The notes beneath the pieces are model-generated. The model did not search any database and was not told the origin of the DNA. It saw only the letters and a program-made list of their open reading frames with translations. Made by a program: the position numbers and the translations under genes. Positions 17,795 to 25,885 of a stretch of DNA of 43,241 bases are shown one piece after another. How positions within the stretch are numbered: the stretch's first letter is position 1; each line of letters opens with the position of its first letter. Where the stretch lies: assembly GCA_023398495.1 (NCBI GenBank), contig JAEWSG010000161.1, positions 1 to 43,241 on the forward strand, given 5' to 3'. Source of the stretch: Bacillota bacterium (lineage in GTDB: Bacteria; Bacillota; Clostridia; Acetivibrionales; Acetivibrionaceae).

Positions 17795-17864
17795 GGATAA
17801 CGAAAAAATAACTTCCGATTCTAGTATTTTGAATACATTATCAAATCAAATTTTTTCGTTATCC
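17795..17864. repeat. 15-bp perfect inverted repeat between convergent genes
   Basis: GGATAACGAAAAAAT (17795-17809) is mirrored by ATTTTTTCGTTATCC (17850-17864) with 40 bases between. It sits between galM and the convergent DUF192 gene. A weak bidirectional terminator is the simplest reading, but the loop is long; it could also be a small mobile element. Confidence 0.45.
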
Positions 17865-17882
17865 AGAGTAGGAACTTATATT

Positions 17883-18224
17883 TTATACGTACCTCAGCTT
17901 ATCACCTACAACCGAGGAGGTTTTTGCAACAGTCCCTGCAGGAAGTTCCAATACTGAATGAGCCCCGGAAATAATTTTTGAAATTTTCCAGGGCTTTATT
18001 CCTTCAACTATATTTATGATTTCCATATCCTTACTCAAAAATATTATATCGAGAGGGAAATTCATAAAACACATGTGAATAGAGTTGCAGGGGATAATAT
18101 GAAGTCCTTTCCCAAAAGGCAGACTTTTTTTGAACATTAATCCCATAAAACGTTCAAAGAAGTTATTTGCAACACTCAAATCGTCGGCTAAAATACTATT
18201 CTTCGTAATGTTTTTAATTAACAT
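17883..18224 (-). CDS. DUF192 family protein
   Basis: A 113-residue protein on the minus strand of the DUF192 (COG1430) family. Family signs are the N-terminal FFERFMGLMFKKSLPFGKGLHIIPCNSIHMCFMNFPLD region and the closing LELPAGTV. No signal peptide is evident, although many relatives are exported. The ATG at 18222-18224 has AGGTGAT upstream on its strand. It is divergent from the sigma factor and convergent with galM. The family has no well-established biochemical function. Confidence 0.85.
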   Translation of the reverse strand: MLIKNITKNSILADDLSVANNFFERFMGLMFKKSLPFGKGLHIIPCNSIHMCFMNFPLDIIFLSKDMEIINIVEGIKPWKISKIISGAHSVLELPAGTVAKTSSVVGDKLRYV

Positions 18225-18300
18225 ATAATCACCTGTCCTGAATATGTAAGATATAATTACCAGACAAAATAATTTTAAATACGTAAATAAGATTAAGATG

Positions 18301-18343
18301 ATATTAAAATGATATAATTATTATATCATTTTAATATTTTTTA
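18301..18343 (+). promoter_or_regulatory. 17-bp perfect palindrome with T-run upstream of the sigma gene
   Basis: ATATTAAAATGATATAA (18301-18317) is followed after a 3-base loop by its perfect complement (18321-18337) and then by Ts. On the plus strand this has the form of an AT-only terminator hairpin, 24 bp before the sigma factor start and behind its likely promoter region. It lies between divergent genes, so it may instead be a shared operator. Hairpin seen; role uncertain. Confidence 0.5.
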
Positions 18344-18366
18344 AAACAGGGGGAGGTGAAATATTA

Positions 18367-18921
18367 TTGGAAGCACCGGATATTATTATAATAAAAAGAT
18401 GTTTGGAAGGCGATAAGGATTCGTTTTCAGAACTGGTTACAAGATACAAAAGGTTGATATATAATGTAATATATAATATGATTAATAATAAGGATGAAGT
18501 CAGCGACATAGCTCAAGAGGTTTTTATCCGGATATACAGGGCATTGGATAAGTATGATCCGCAATACAAGTTTTCGACTTGGTCGGTTAAAATTGCAACA
18601 AACTATTGTCTGGACATAATAAGGAAGAAAAAAGTTGATACAATGCCTATTGATGAAGCATATGGTGTTTCCAGTGATATAGATACTCCTGAATCAAGCT
18701 ATTTGAAACGGGAACAGAGTGAGAGAGTTAACTACGAGCTAGCACAATTACCTGAAAAGTATCGTGTACCACTTATTTTATACCACAAAAACGGTCTTTC
18801 ATATGAGGAGATAATGCAGGTTCTTAACGAGCCTATGACTATTGTAAAAAACAGGTTGTTCAGAGCCAGGCAAATGCTTAAGGAAAAATTAGCTGGGCAA
18901 AGGAAGGAGGGAATTCTATGA
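18367..18921 (+). CDS. ECF-type RNA polymerase sigma factor
   Basis: A 184-residue sigma-70 family protein of the extracytoplasmic-function type. Region 2 contains DSFSELVTRYKRLIYNVIYN and DEVSDIAQEVFIRIYRALDKYDPQYKFSTWSVKIATNYCLDIIRKKK; region 4 contains LPEKYRVPLILYHKNGLSYEEIMQVLNEPMTIVKNRLFRARQMLKEKL. The start is TTG at 18367, with GGGGGAGGTG just upstream. Its stop overlaps the ATG of the next gene by 4 bp, so the sigma and anti-sigma are co-translated. It is closest to the SigW-like group; its regulon is unknown. Confidence 0.93.
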   Translation: MEAPDIIIIKRCLEGDKDSFSELVTRYKRLIYNVIYNMINNKDEVSDIAQEVFIRIYRALDKYDPQYKFSTWSVKIATNYCLDIIRKKKVDTMPIDEAYGVSSDIDTPESSYLKREQSERVNYELAQLPEKYRVPLILYHKNGLSYEEIMQVLNEPMTIVKNRLFRARQMLKEKLAGQRKEGIL

Positions 18922-19487
18922 ATTGTGATCAATCAAATGACTTTATGATGAAGTACTTAGATGGAGAGTTAAATGATAAGGAGCATGCGGAATTAATCCA
19001 TCATATTAACAAGTGCAGTATATGTTGTACCGAGTTTCAGGCTTACAGCAGTATTGCAAAATCACTTGAAGAAGATAAAGGAGTTGAACCTCCTGAAGAT
19101 TTTGAAATAAAAGTAATGAGCAAAATTAATCTGATGGAAGATCATATTAAGATAAGAAAGGAAAAGAGGCTTGTTTTTATATGTTTTCTGTCAAGTGTGA
19201 TTTTAACTTGTGGGATGATAGCCTGTGCTGTATTTTTGAGAGATTACGTTTTAGAAATTATGCAATATTTTGGAATTCCTGAGGTTATTACTTATACTAT
19301 TTATGCTGGTTTAAGCAAAATTAACTATGCAGTGGAAATGTTAGTACGTATTGCATATTATTTTAATTCTGTTTTTACAGACATTTACTATATTTTAATC
19401 GGCTTGCTGGTAATCGCTGCAATGTCTAAAATCTACAGCAGCAATGAGATACAAAATAGGAGGACAGATATTTTACAAAACGAGTAA
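18918..19487 (+). CDS. Membrane anti-sigma factor with zinc-binding motif
   Basis: A 189-residue protein that begins with a zinc-finger anti-sigma (ZAS) domain: His29, Cys33 and Cys36 form the H-x3-C-x2-C motif. One clear membrane segment spans about residues 74-98 and a second about 155-175. The 4-bp ATGA overlap with the upstream sigma gene, the motif and the topology together make it the cognate anti-sigma factor. The C-terminal part lacks a large extracellular sensor domain, so the signal is probably read at the membrane or by another protein (inference). Confidence 0.85.
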   Translation: MNCDQSNDFMMKYLDGELNDKEHAELIHHINKCSICCTEFQAYSSIAKSLEEDKGVEPPEDFEIKVMSKINLMEDHIKIRKEKRLVFICFLSSVILTCGMIACAVFLRDYVLEIMQYFGIPEVITYTIYAGLSKINYAVEMLVRIAYYFNSVFTDIYYILIGLLVIAAMSKIYSSNEIQNRRTDILQNE

Positions 19488-19510
19488 AAATATAATGGCA
19501 TAACTATTAT

Positions 19511-19578
19511 AAAGCACAGCTATCCAAGGAATAAATGATTTGTTTAAAAATTCCTATAGGATGGTGGGTGCTTTTTTT
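19511..19578 (+). terminator. Compound terminator after the sigma/anti-sigma pair
   Basis: AAAGCAC (19511-19517) pairs with GTGCTTT (19568-19574), and within it AGGAAT pairs with ATTCCT and TATCC with GGAT-like bases. A run of seven Ts follows. The long interrupted stem with a T-run is a good rho-independent terminator. Confidence 0.7.
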
Positions 19579-19659
19579 ATGCCTTTTTAGAGCTTTATGA
19601 AAATAATACTTGAATATATGTTTTTTTATCACTAATAATAATCACACGGAGGTGATTCT

Positions 19660-20037
19660 ATGGACGAGGATTTTTATGGAAAAAATAATGAAGTTAATGA
19701 AGAAATTGAAGATAAATCGCACGTTGCATTTAAAAATAATAAGGAAGACCAGAACTTACTGACTGCAGATAAGGAAAAACATGAAAGCCATGACGGAACA
19801 GTTGCAGTACCGGAGAATGCAAAACTATATGTAATACTAGGGTGGATAAGTGCGGCATTGACATTTTTTATTTCTCCATTATTCGCTATAGCAGGGATAA
19901 CCTTCGGTATATTATTAAACAAGCAGAGAAGAGGTAGTGGTAATACTTTAATAATAGCTAATGTAGTTCTCGGACTTATAAATATGTTACTTGGAATTAT
20001 GTTTGTTTTTCTAGCTGAACGTATGATTAGCTATTAA
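19660..20037 (+). CDS. Small DUF4190-like membrane protein
   Basis: A 125-residue protein. The first 55 residues are polar and acidic, then two membrane segments follow (about 58-80 and 95-118) with a short RRGSGN-type loop between. This hairpin with GWISAALTFFISPLFAIAGITFGI resembles the DUF4190 family. ACGGAGGTGA precedes the ATG. Function unknown. It stands alone between two terminator-like structures. Confidence 0.7.
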   Translation: MDEDFYGKNNEVNEEIEDKSHVAFKNNKEDQNLLTADKEKHESHDGTVAVPENAKLYVILGWISAALTFFISPLFAIAGITFGILLNKQRRGSGNTLIIANVVLGLINMLLGIMFVFLAERMISY

Positions 20038-20060
20038 CAGGACTTACCAATCTGCTCTTT

Positions 20061-20209
20061 ACTATATCTTCTAAAACGCATAGGATGGCTGAAAATATAA
20101 CTTTGGCTATAATTTTACTTCAGGCCTTATTTTGACTATAATAGCCCACGTGAAAAATACGAAGTGATATTTCATCAATTTCTTAATACAAGATTTTAGA
20201 AGATATAGT
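20061..20209. repeat. 149-bp inverted-repeat element, 16-bp ends
   Basis: ACTATATCTTCTAAAA (20061-20076) is perfectly mirrored at 20194-20209. The 117 bases between them contain no gene. A short relative with the same 12-bp end lies at 6980-7030. It occupies most of the gap before the VanW-family gene. Confidence 0.6.
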
Positions 20210-20269
20210 TCCTTCTTTTGCTATAGATAACGTACACTAAAGTGAAAAAGTCTGGAAGAGGTGTAAGTA

Positions 20270-21118
20270 ATGGTTAACGAATCTAGAATGCTGAAATCAC
20301 TGGTGGTTTGTATCAGTATTGTTCTTTTAACAGCTTGCAGCATAGGAGAGGCTGAACCGAAGATTAATAATAATGTATATTTTGGAGATAGAAATTTAGA
20401 GGGAATGACTAAATCACAGGTTGTTGAATTATTGGAGAATTATTCTAAAACGGTTGAGGTTCAGCCAAAGAATGCTCTGTTTGACCAGGAGAAATGGAAG
20501 GTAGTACCCGAAAGAAACGGTAAAAAGTTGAATATTGATAAGACTCTAAACACTATTTTTAACTCTGGTCAGGATAAAAAAGTAAGCCCAATTATTGATG
20601 AAGTAAAACCAAATGTAACGTCTGACAATATTGAGAACAGCATTGTACAGATAGGTAAATTCAATACTGAGATATTGGATGATCAGAATCCTAGAGTGAA
20701 CAATATTGAAGTTGCAGCTAATTATATAGATAATATAAAATTAATGCCTGGTGAGGAGTTTTCATTTAATGAGACACTTGGAAAGAGAACCCGTGATAAA
20801 GGCTACCAGAAAGCACCAATAATCATAAGGACTGAAGAGGGTCCTGAAAAGGGATATGGTGTTGGAGGTGGAATATGTCAACTTTCAACAACTCTTTATA
20901 ATTCGGCACTGGACGCAGATATGAAAATAACTGAACGCCACAAACACTCAAAAAGTATCGGATATGTTGAAAAAGGTAAGGACGCAACTGTAGTATACGG
21001 TGGAGCAGATCTAAAGTTTGTAAACAACCGAAGTAATCCGGTAATAATCAAGGCAACGGTTTCTGGAGGGAAAGTTACAGTCAAACTGTATGAAGTTAAG
21101 GATTCAAAACTGCTTTAA
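20270..21118 (+). CDS. VanW-family lipoprotein
   Basis: A 282-residue exported protein. The N-terminal membrane segment ends with LLTAC, giving a lipidated Cys23. A poorly conserved region (about 30-145) precedes the VanW domain: LMPGEEFSFNETLGKRTRDKGYQKAPII, then GGGICQLSTTLYNSAL and ERHKHSKSIGYVEKGKDATV. VanW is named after an accessory gene of some vancomycin clusters, but the family is widespread and its function is unknown, so no resistance role is implied. GGAAGAGGTG precedes the ATG. Confidence 0.85.
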   Translation: MVNESRMLKSLVVCISIVLLTACSIGEAEPKINNNVYFGDRNLEGMTKSQVVELLENYSKTVEVQPKNALFDQEKWKVVPERNGKKLNIDKTLNTIFNSGQDKKVSPIIDEVKPNVTSDNIENSIVQIGKFNTEILDDQNPRVNNIEVAANYIDNIKLMPGEEFSFNETLGKRTRDKGYQKAPIIIRTEEGPEKGYGVGGGICQLSTTLYNSALDADMKITERHKHSKSIGYVEKGKDATVVYGGADLKFVNNRSNPVIIKATVSGGKVTVKLYEVKDSKLL

Positions 21119-21194
21119 AAGACCTTGTTTTTGCCATATCGCCTCTTTGGTATCAGATTTAATTTCTAAAAAGTTTGTTAAAAAAACAAATTTT

Positions 21195-21225
21195 TTGATA
21201 AGAATTGAATATTATCTGATATAAT
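21195..21225 (+). promoter_or_regulatory. Extended -10 promoter of the HPr-like gene
   Basis: TGATATAAT (21217-21225) is a perfect extended -10. TTGATA (21195-21200) lies 19 bp upstream, a slightly long spacer that the extended -10 would tolerate. It is 39 bp before the start codon. Confidence 0.5.
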
Positions 21226-21264
21226 TCTGATTAAGGAAATTAATTATAGGAGGCTTATTACAAT

Positions 21265-21528
21265 ATGGTTAAAAAAGAAATAGTTGTAAGCAATGTGCCC
21301 GGCCTTGAATCAAAGCCTGCTGCATTGTTTATACAGAAGGCATCTAATTATAAAGCAAACATCTGGGTTGAAAAAGGTGAACGAAAAGCTAATGCCAAGA
21401 GCTTGTTGGGTCTCCTTTCATTAGGTGTTGGAAGTGGCAATACGATAACAATAATTGCTGATGGCGAAGATGAAATTCAGGCGGTCAATGAACTAGGAAG
21501 TTATTTAATAAGTGATTTAGGGGAATAA
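21265..21528 (+). CDS. HPr-like protein lacking the phospho-His (Crh-like)
   Basis: An 87-residue HPr-fold protein. In PTS HPr, enzyme I phosphorylates His15 within GLHARPA. Here the segment reads GLESKPA, so residue 15 is Glu. The regulatory Ser46 is kept in NAKSLLGLLSLG at exactly position 46, as is the following hydrophobic CcpA-contact helix. This pattern, no His15 but Ser46 present, is that of Bacillus Crh (Gln15), which acts as CcpA co-effector after HPrK phosphorylation. A role in carbon catabolite control is therefore likely, and sugar phosphotransfer unlikely. An enzyme I homologue follows immediately. Glu in place of Gln at position 15 is unusual and could mimic a phosphorylated His. 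The GGAGG site before the ATG is strong. Confidence 0.85.
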   Translation: MVKKEIVVSNVPGLESKPAALFIQKASNYKANIWVEKGERKANAKSLLGLLSLGVGSGNTITIIADGEDEIQAVNELGSYLISDLGE

Positions 21529-21546
21529 GGGATAGCAGGGGAAGTA

Positions 21547-21576
21547 ATGCTTTATTTGTTCCTGTATATCCATTGA
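21547..21576 (+). CDS. Possible 9-residue leader peptide before the enzyme I gene
   Basis: ATG at 21547, behind AGGGGAAG, opens a 9-codon frame (MLYLFLYIH) whose TGA overlaps the TTG at 21573 in the form TTGA. The enzyme I gene itself has no good ribosome site, so its translation may depend on re-initiation after this leader. This is inferred from spacing alone. Confidence 0.3.
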   Translation: MLYLFLYIH

Positions 21577-21584
21577 ATAAATAT

Positions 21585-23303
21585 ATGAAAAAGATAGTAT
21601 TTGAGGGGACACCTGTATCTGGTGGTATAGGTATTGGGAATTTAATACATGTCAGGGATGTAAATTATGATGTAAACCTCGGATTAATTGATGAGTCTGA
21701 GGTTGAAAGCCAGATTACTGACCTTGAAGTCGCTATTTGTAAGACCTTTATCGAAATTCACGATTTGAAGGATGGATTTAAAGGAATACTTAGCAACGAG
21801 GAGAACAGAATTTTTGAGTTTTATAAAGAAATCCTTGATGACAATTATTTCTTTGAAGAAATAAAAAATGCCATACGGCAGAAAAGATATTATGCAGACA
21901 GGGCAATTTTTTCTTGTATCCAAAGCTATATAGATTGCATAGAAGATAGTGGCAATGAGTATGTCAAACATCGTATTTTTGATTTGAACGATGTAAGGAA
22001 ACGGCTTATAAGAAATATGCATGGTGACAATGAAATAAATCTCGATGACATAGATTCAACGCATATAGTGGTTGTCAAAGAGTTGAATCCTATTATTGCT
22101 GGCGTGCTTAGCAAGAAGGATGTAAAAGGCGTTGTTGCTCAGGAAGGGGCAGGATATTTCTCACATGCTTCAATAATTTTAAAGAGTGTTGGAATTCCCC
22201 TGCTTAACAATATAGCTTTCAAAGGGATTCTTGAATATAAAGGCAAGCAGGCAATTGTTGACGGAAACAAGGGTATCCTGGTAATTAATCCGGAAAGTTC
22301 GGATATTGTAAGTTACAACGAAAAAATAATGGGCAATGAAATTGTAAAACACTCTGGGACTATAGAGCCCGCAATTACAACTGATGGGCATAGAATTTCT
22401 CTTTATGCGAGTATAAGCAGTATCAAGGAGTTTAACATAGCAAAGAGTTTTAATTTTGATGGTATTGGGCTTGTGAGAACTGAAGCGTTGTTTATTAACT
22501 ATGCTAAAGTACCTGACGAAAAGAAGCAGTTTTCAATTTATTCAAGAATGGCAAAAGCTATGGATAATAAAGTGGTGGTTTTGAGAACTGTCGATATAGG
22601 CGGAGATAAAGTTCCCGGTACCCTTAATCTCAATTCCGAAACTTACCAAAATGTTTCAAGAGGAATCAGGAGATCGCTTGAACATAAAGATGAGCTTGCC
22701 GTGCAGATACGTTCTATAATAAGGGCAATAGCCTATGGTAATGTACGTATAACTTTCCCGATGGTGAATTCAGTTGGGGAGATAAGGGAAATCAAAGAAA
22801 TAATAAGAGATATACAAGCAGAGCCAGCTATGCAAAATATTGCTTGTATTGAAAAAATAAAAATTGGGGCGTTTGTTGAGACTATTTCTGCAGTTGATGA
22901 TATTAACAATATAATTTGTGAAGTGGATTTTATAAATATAGGAACAAATGATCTTCTGTACCAGTATTGTGGCTTCAACAGAAAGTGCTCCGCTATAAAT
23001 AAGGAAAATTATCTTGACCCTGAATTTATTAAAATGGTTAAATTATGTGTCGACACAGCAAAAGTGCATGATAAGCCTGTAGTAATTTGCGGGGAAATGG
23101 CGACAGACCCCATGACTGTTTTAGTTTTACTAGGATTGGGAGTCAGTGAACTTAGTATTACTCCGGGAGCGTTTTCTGATATTTATAGTTTAATTAAAAA
23201 AGTAAATTATGAGGACGCTATAAAAATAACAAATAGAGCAATTCATAGTATTGAAATTGACGAAGTAAAAAAAATACTGTCGGATTGGATAAGCAGGATG
23301 TGA
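21585..23303 (+). CDS. PTS enzyme I homologue
   Basis: A 572-residue protein with the enzyme I layout. The N-terminal part has GTPVSGGIGIG; the phospho-His domain has His194 in GYFSHASIIL; the PEP-binding barrel has GIGLVRTEALFI and DFINIGTNDLL, and the catalytic Cys502 is in VVICGEMATDP. So the residues for autophosphorylation from PEP appear intact, although the TND segment and the C-terminus are divergent. I prefer ATG 21585; TTG 21573 would add four residues. Upstream is an HPr-like protein that lacks His15, so the usual acceptor is missing; it may phosphorylate another HPr or serve regulation. It overlaps uvrC by one base. Confidence 0.85.
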   Translation: MKKIVFEGTPVSGGIGIGNLIHVRDVNYDVNLGLIDESEVESQITDLEVAICKTFIEIHDLKDGFKGILSNEENRIFEFYKEILDDNYFFEEIKNAIRQKRYYADRAIFSCIQSYIDCIEDSGNEYVKHRIFDLNDVRKRLIRNMHGDNEINLDDIDSTHIVVVKELNPIIAGVLSKKDVKGVVAQEGAGYFSHASIILKSVGIPLLNNIAFKGILEYKGKQAIVDGNKGILVINPESSDIVSYNEKIMGNEIVKHSGTIEPAITTDGHRISLYASISSIKEFNIAKSFNFDGIGLVRTEALFINYAKVPDEKKQFSIYSRMAKAMDNKVVVLRTVDIGGDKVPGTLNLNSETYQNVSRGIRRSLEHKDELAVQIRSIIRAIAYGNVRITFPMVNSVGEIREIKEIIRDIQAEPAMQNIACIEKIKIGAFVETISAVDDINNIICEVDFINIGTNDLLYQYCGFNRKCSAINKENYLDPEFIKMVKLCVDTAKVHDKPVVICGEMATDPMTVLVLLGLGVSELSITPGAFSDIYSLIKKVNYEDAIKITNRAIHSIEIDEVKKILSDWISRM

Positions 23304-25150
23304 TGCCTATGTTTGATATACAGGAAGAACTAAAAAAACTGCCCGATAAACCGGGCGTTTATATTATGAAGGATATAAATGGAGAAATCATATATATAGG
23401 AAAAGCTGTTGTACTGAAAAACAGAGTACGCCAGTATTTCCAGTCTTTATCCAACCAGACACCCAAGGTACAGGCAATGGTTCCTAGAATCAGGGAGTTT
23501 GAGTACATTGTTACCGACACAGAGCTTGAGGCTTTAATTTTAGAGTGCAATCTTATAAAAAAGTACAGGCCGAAGTTTAATATTATGCTTAAGGATGATA
23601 AAAGCTATCCGTATATCAAAGTCACGATGAATGAGGAATATCCAAGGATTTTGATGACAAGGAAAGTGGAAAAGGATGGAGCGAAATATTTTGGTCCTTA
23701 CACAAGTGGATTTGCAGTCAAGGACACTATTGACCTTATTAAAAAACTTTTTCCTATTAAGTCCTGTAATAAGATATTTACAAAAGACTCAAAGAAGCAG
23801 CGTCCATGTCTTAATTATTATATTTATCAATGTTTGGGCCCCTGTCAGGGAGATGTAAGCAAACAGGAATACAGAGCCCTAATGAATGATATATGCAGTT
23901 TTTTGGGAGGCAAGCAGGACGAGATAATAAGGAGATTGGAAAACGAAATGGCCAAAGCGTCTGAGAGCATGGAATTTGAAAAGGCTGCAGCGTTAAGAGA
24001 TAAAATTACCAGTTTAAAACATATAGCACAAAAACAGAAGGTTGTTTCTACAGCTATGGAGGATCAGGATGTTGTTGCGTTTTCAAAAGATCCCACAGAC
24101 TCATGTGTACAGGTTTTTTTTATAAGAGGTGGGAAATTAATCGGAAGGGAACACTTTATATTTGAAGGAGCGGGCGATGTGACTGATAGTGAACTGATGA
24201 CTTCATTTATAAAGCAGTTCTACAGCGGTACAGCTTACGTTCCAGGGGAAATAGTCCTTCAGGAAGATATAGATGAAATTGATATTATTGAAAGGTGGCT
24301 CAGCAGTAAAAAGGAGTCTCGGGTGCATATTAAAGTGCCGAGAAAGGGCGAAAAACTCAAGTTGGTTGAGATGGTTTCGCAGAATGCACTTATTGCACTG
24401 AATCAGTTCAAGGATAATATAAGGGCACAAGAGAGTCTTGCGAAGGAGGGTATGGAAAAGCTCAAAGAGCTTTTGGAGTTGGATAACCTGCCCCAAAGAA
24501 TAGAAGCTTACGATATTTCCAATACTGGAAGTACTGAAATAGTGGCTTCTATGGTAGTATTTGAGGGTGGCTTTGCAGAAAAGAAGGAATATCGAAGGTT
24601 TAAGGTGAAATCTATAGATAGTCAGAATGACTATGCAAGCATGCAAGAGGTAATACACAGAAGATTTATGCATGCACGCAAAGAAAAGGAAGAAGAGGTT
24701 AGCAAGGCAAAATTCAGCAGGCTTCCTGATCTGATTCTGGCGGATGGAGGATTAGGACACGTAAACTCGGTTTCAGAAGTTCTTGAGGAATTGAATATTA
24801 CTATACCTGTTGCAGGCATGGTAAAGGATGCAAACCACAAAACCAGAGGAATTGTATCTAAAGGTAAGGAAGTTGAACTGTCAAAGGATCTGAATTTACT
24901 AAGGTTTATTACATCTATACAGGATGAGGCACACCGGTTTGCAATAGAATATAACAGAAAACTTGTTAAGAAGAGATATAAAGGTTCTGTATTAGATGAA
25001 ATAGAAGGAATTGGACCAAAAAGGAAGAAAGCTTTAATAAAGCACTTCGGGTCTGTAAAAAATATTAAACAAGCACAAATTGATGATTTGACAGCTGTTG
25101 AAGGGATAACATCCGCACTGGCAAGGAAAATTATTGAATATTTAAGATAG
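23303..25150 (+). CDS. uvrC: Excinuclease ABC subunit C
   Basis: A 615-residue UvrC, which makes both incisions in nucleotide excision repair together with UvrA and UvrB. The N-terminal GIY-YIG nuclease begins KKLPDKPGVYIMKDINGEIIYIGKA; a UvrB-binding UVR motif is at EKAAALRDKI; the RNase H-like endonuclease region includes EAYDISNTGSTEIVASMVVFEGG and LILADGGLGHVNS; two helix-hairpin-helix motifs close the protein (IEGIGPKRKKALIKHFGS and AVEGITSALARKI). I chose ATG 23303, whose first base is the last base of the enzyme I stop; ATG 23309 giving MFDIQEE is also plausible. Upstream in-frame TTG 23285 would overlap further. Confidence 0.96.
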   Translation: MPMFDIQEELKKLPDKPGVYIMKDINGEIIYIGKAVVLKNRVRQYFQSLSNQTPKVQAMVPRIREFEYIVTDTELEALILECNLIKKYRPKFNIMLKDDKSYPYIKVTMNEEYPRILMTRKVEKDGAKYFGPYTSGFAVKDTIDLIKKLFPIKSCNKIFTKDSKKQRPCLNYYIYQCLGPCQGDVSKQEYRALMNDICSFLGGKQDEIIRRLENEMAKASESMEFEKAAALRDKITSLKHIAQKQKVVSTAMEDQDVVAFSKDPTDSCVQVFFIRGGKLIGREHFIFEGAGDVTDSELMTSFIKQFYSGTAYVPGEIVLQEDIDEIDIIERWLSSKKESRVHIKVPRKGEKLKLVEMVSQNALIALNQFKDNIRAQESLAKEGMEKLKELLELDNLPQRIEAYDISNTGSTEIVASMVVFEGGFAEKKEYRRFKVKSIDSQNDYASMQEVIHRRFMHARKEKEEEVSKAKFSRLPDLILADGGLGHVNSVSEVLEELNITIPVAGMVKDANHKTRGIVSKGKEVELSKDLNLLRFITSIQDEAHRFAIEYNRKLVKKRYKGSVLDEIEGIGPKRKKALIKHFGSVKNIKQAQIDDLTAVEGITSALARKIIEYLR

Positions 25151-25165
25151 CAGGAGTAAAAGTTA

Positions 25166-25885
25166 ATGTCAATATTTGCAATATCCGATCTTCATCTGGC
25201 GATAAGTATAGACAAGCCAATGGATATTTTCGGTGAAAGATGGTACAATTATATGGAAAGGCTTGAGCAAAATTGGTTGGAAACGGTAGGTGAAAACGAC
25301 TATGTTATCATTCCAGGTGATATTTCATGGGCTACGTACTTAGAGCAGGCTTACGAGGACTTCAGATTTATAGAAAAAATGCCCGGCAGGAAGATAATAT
25401 CTAAAGGAAATCATGACTACTGGTGGACAACGGTTAGCAAACTTAACAAATTCTTGTGTGTAAATGAATTTAAATCTATAAGTTTTATGCACAATAACAG
25501 TTTTGAAATTGAAGAGGTTACTCTATGTGGCACCAGAGGCTGGAAGTGTCCTGGAGATGACGGCTTTGATGAAGAGGATAGGAAAATATTTGACAGGGAG
25601 CTTCAAAGACTTGAATTATCCCTCAAAAGTACCACACAAAACTTAAAGGACAGATGTATTATTGTAGCGATGCACTATCCTCCCTTTAATTCCAAAAAGG
25701 AGCCGTCGCAATTTGTGGAAATAATGGGGAAATATAACGTAAAAAAGTGTATATATGGACACTTGCACGGTGCCGGTTTTAAGAGTTCGGTAGTTGGCGA
25801 TGTAAATGGTATAAAGTTTGAATTGGTATCAGCGGATTATTTGAATTTCAAACCTCTGATTCTAGGACGCATAGGCGAGCAGTGA
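25166..25885 (+). CDS. Calcineurin-like metallophosphoesterase
   Basis: A 239-residue phosphoesterase with the dimetal motifs in order: SDLHL, PGDISWATYLEQ, SKGNHDYWW, a histidine in MHYPPF, and YGHLHGAGF. The GNHDYWWTTVSKL and GWKCPGDDGFDEEDRKIFDREL segments resemble a clostridial family of uncharacterised phosphoesterases; the substrate is unknown. The ribosome site GCAGGAG precedes ATG 25166, 15 bp after uvrC. Its last seven residues (LGRIGEQ) and its stop codon are encoded by the first unit of a 44-bp tandem repeat, so the native C-terminus has probably been replaced. Confidence 0.88.
   Translation: MSIFAISDLHLAISIDKPMDIFGERWYNYMERLEQNWLETVGENDYVIIPGDISWATYLEQAYEDFRFIEKMPGRKIISKGNHDYWWTTVSKLNKFLCVNEFKSISFMHNNSFEIEEVTLCGTRGWKCPGDDGFDEEDRKIFDRELQRLELSLKSTTQNLKDRCIIVAMHYPPFNSKKEPSQFVEIMGKYNVKKCIYGHLHGAGFKSSVVGDVNGIKFELVSADYLNFKPLILGRIGEQ

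Noticed and set aside
20270..21118. Vancomycin-resistance gene
   Set aside because: VanW-domain proteins are widespread and this one has no vanHAX-type neighbours.
21265..21528. Ordinary PTS phosphocarrier HPr
   Set aside because: Position 15, the phosphorylated His in HPr, is Glu here, read unambiguously from the codon GAA at 21307-21309.
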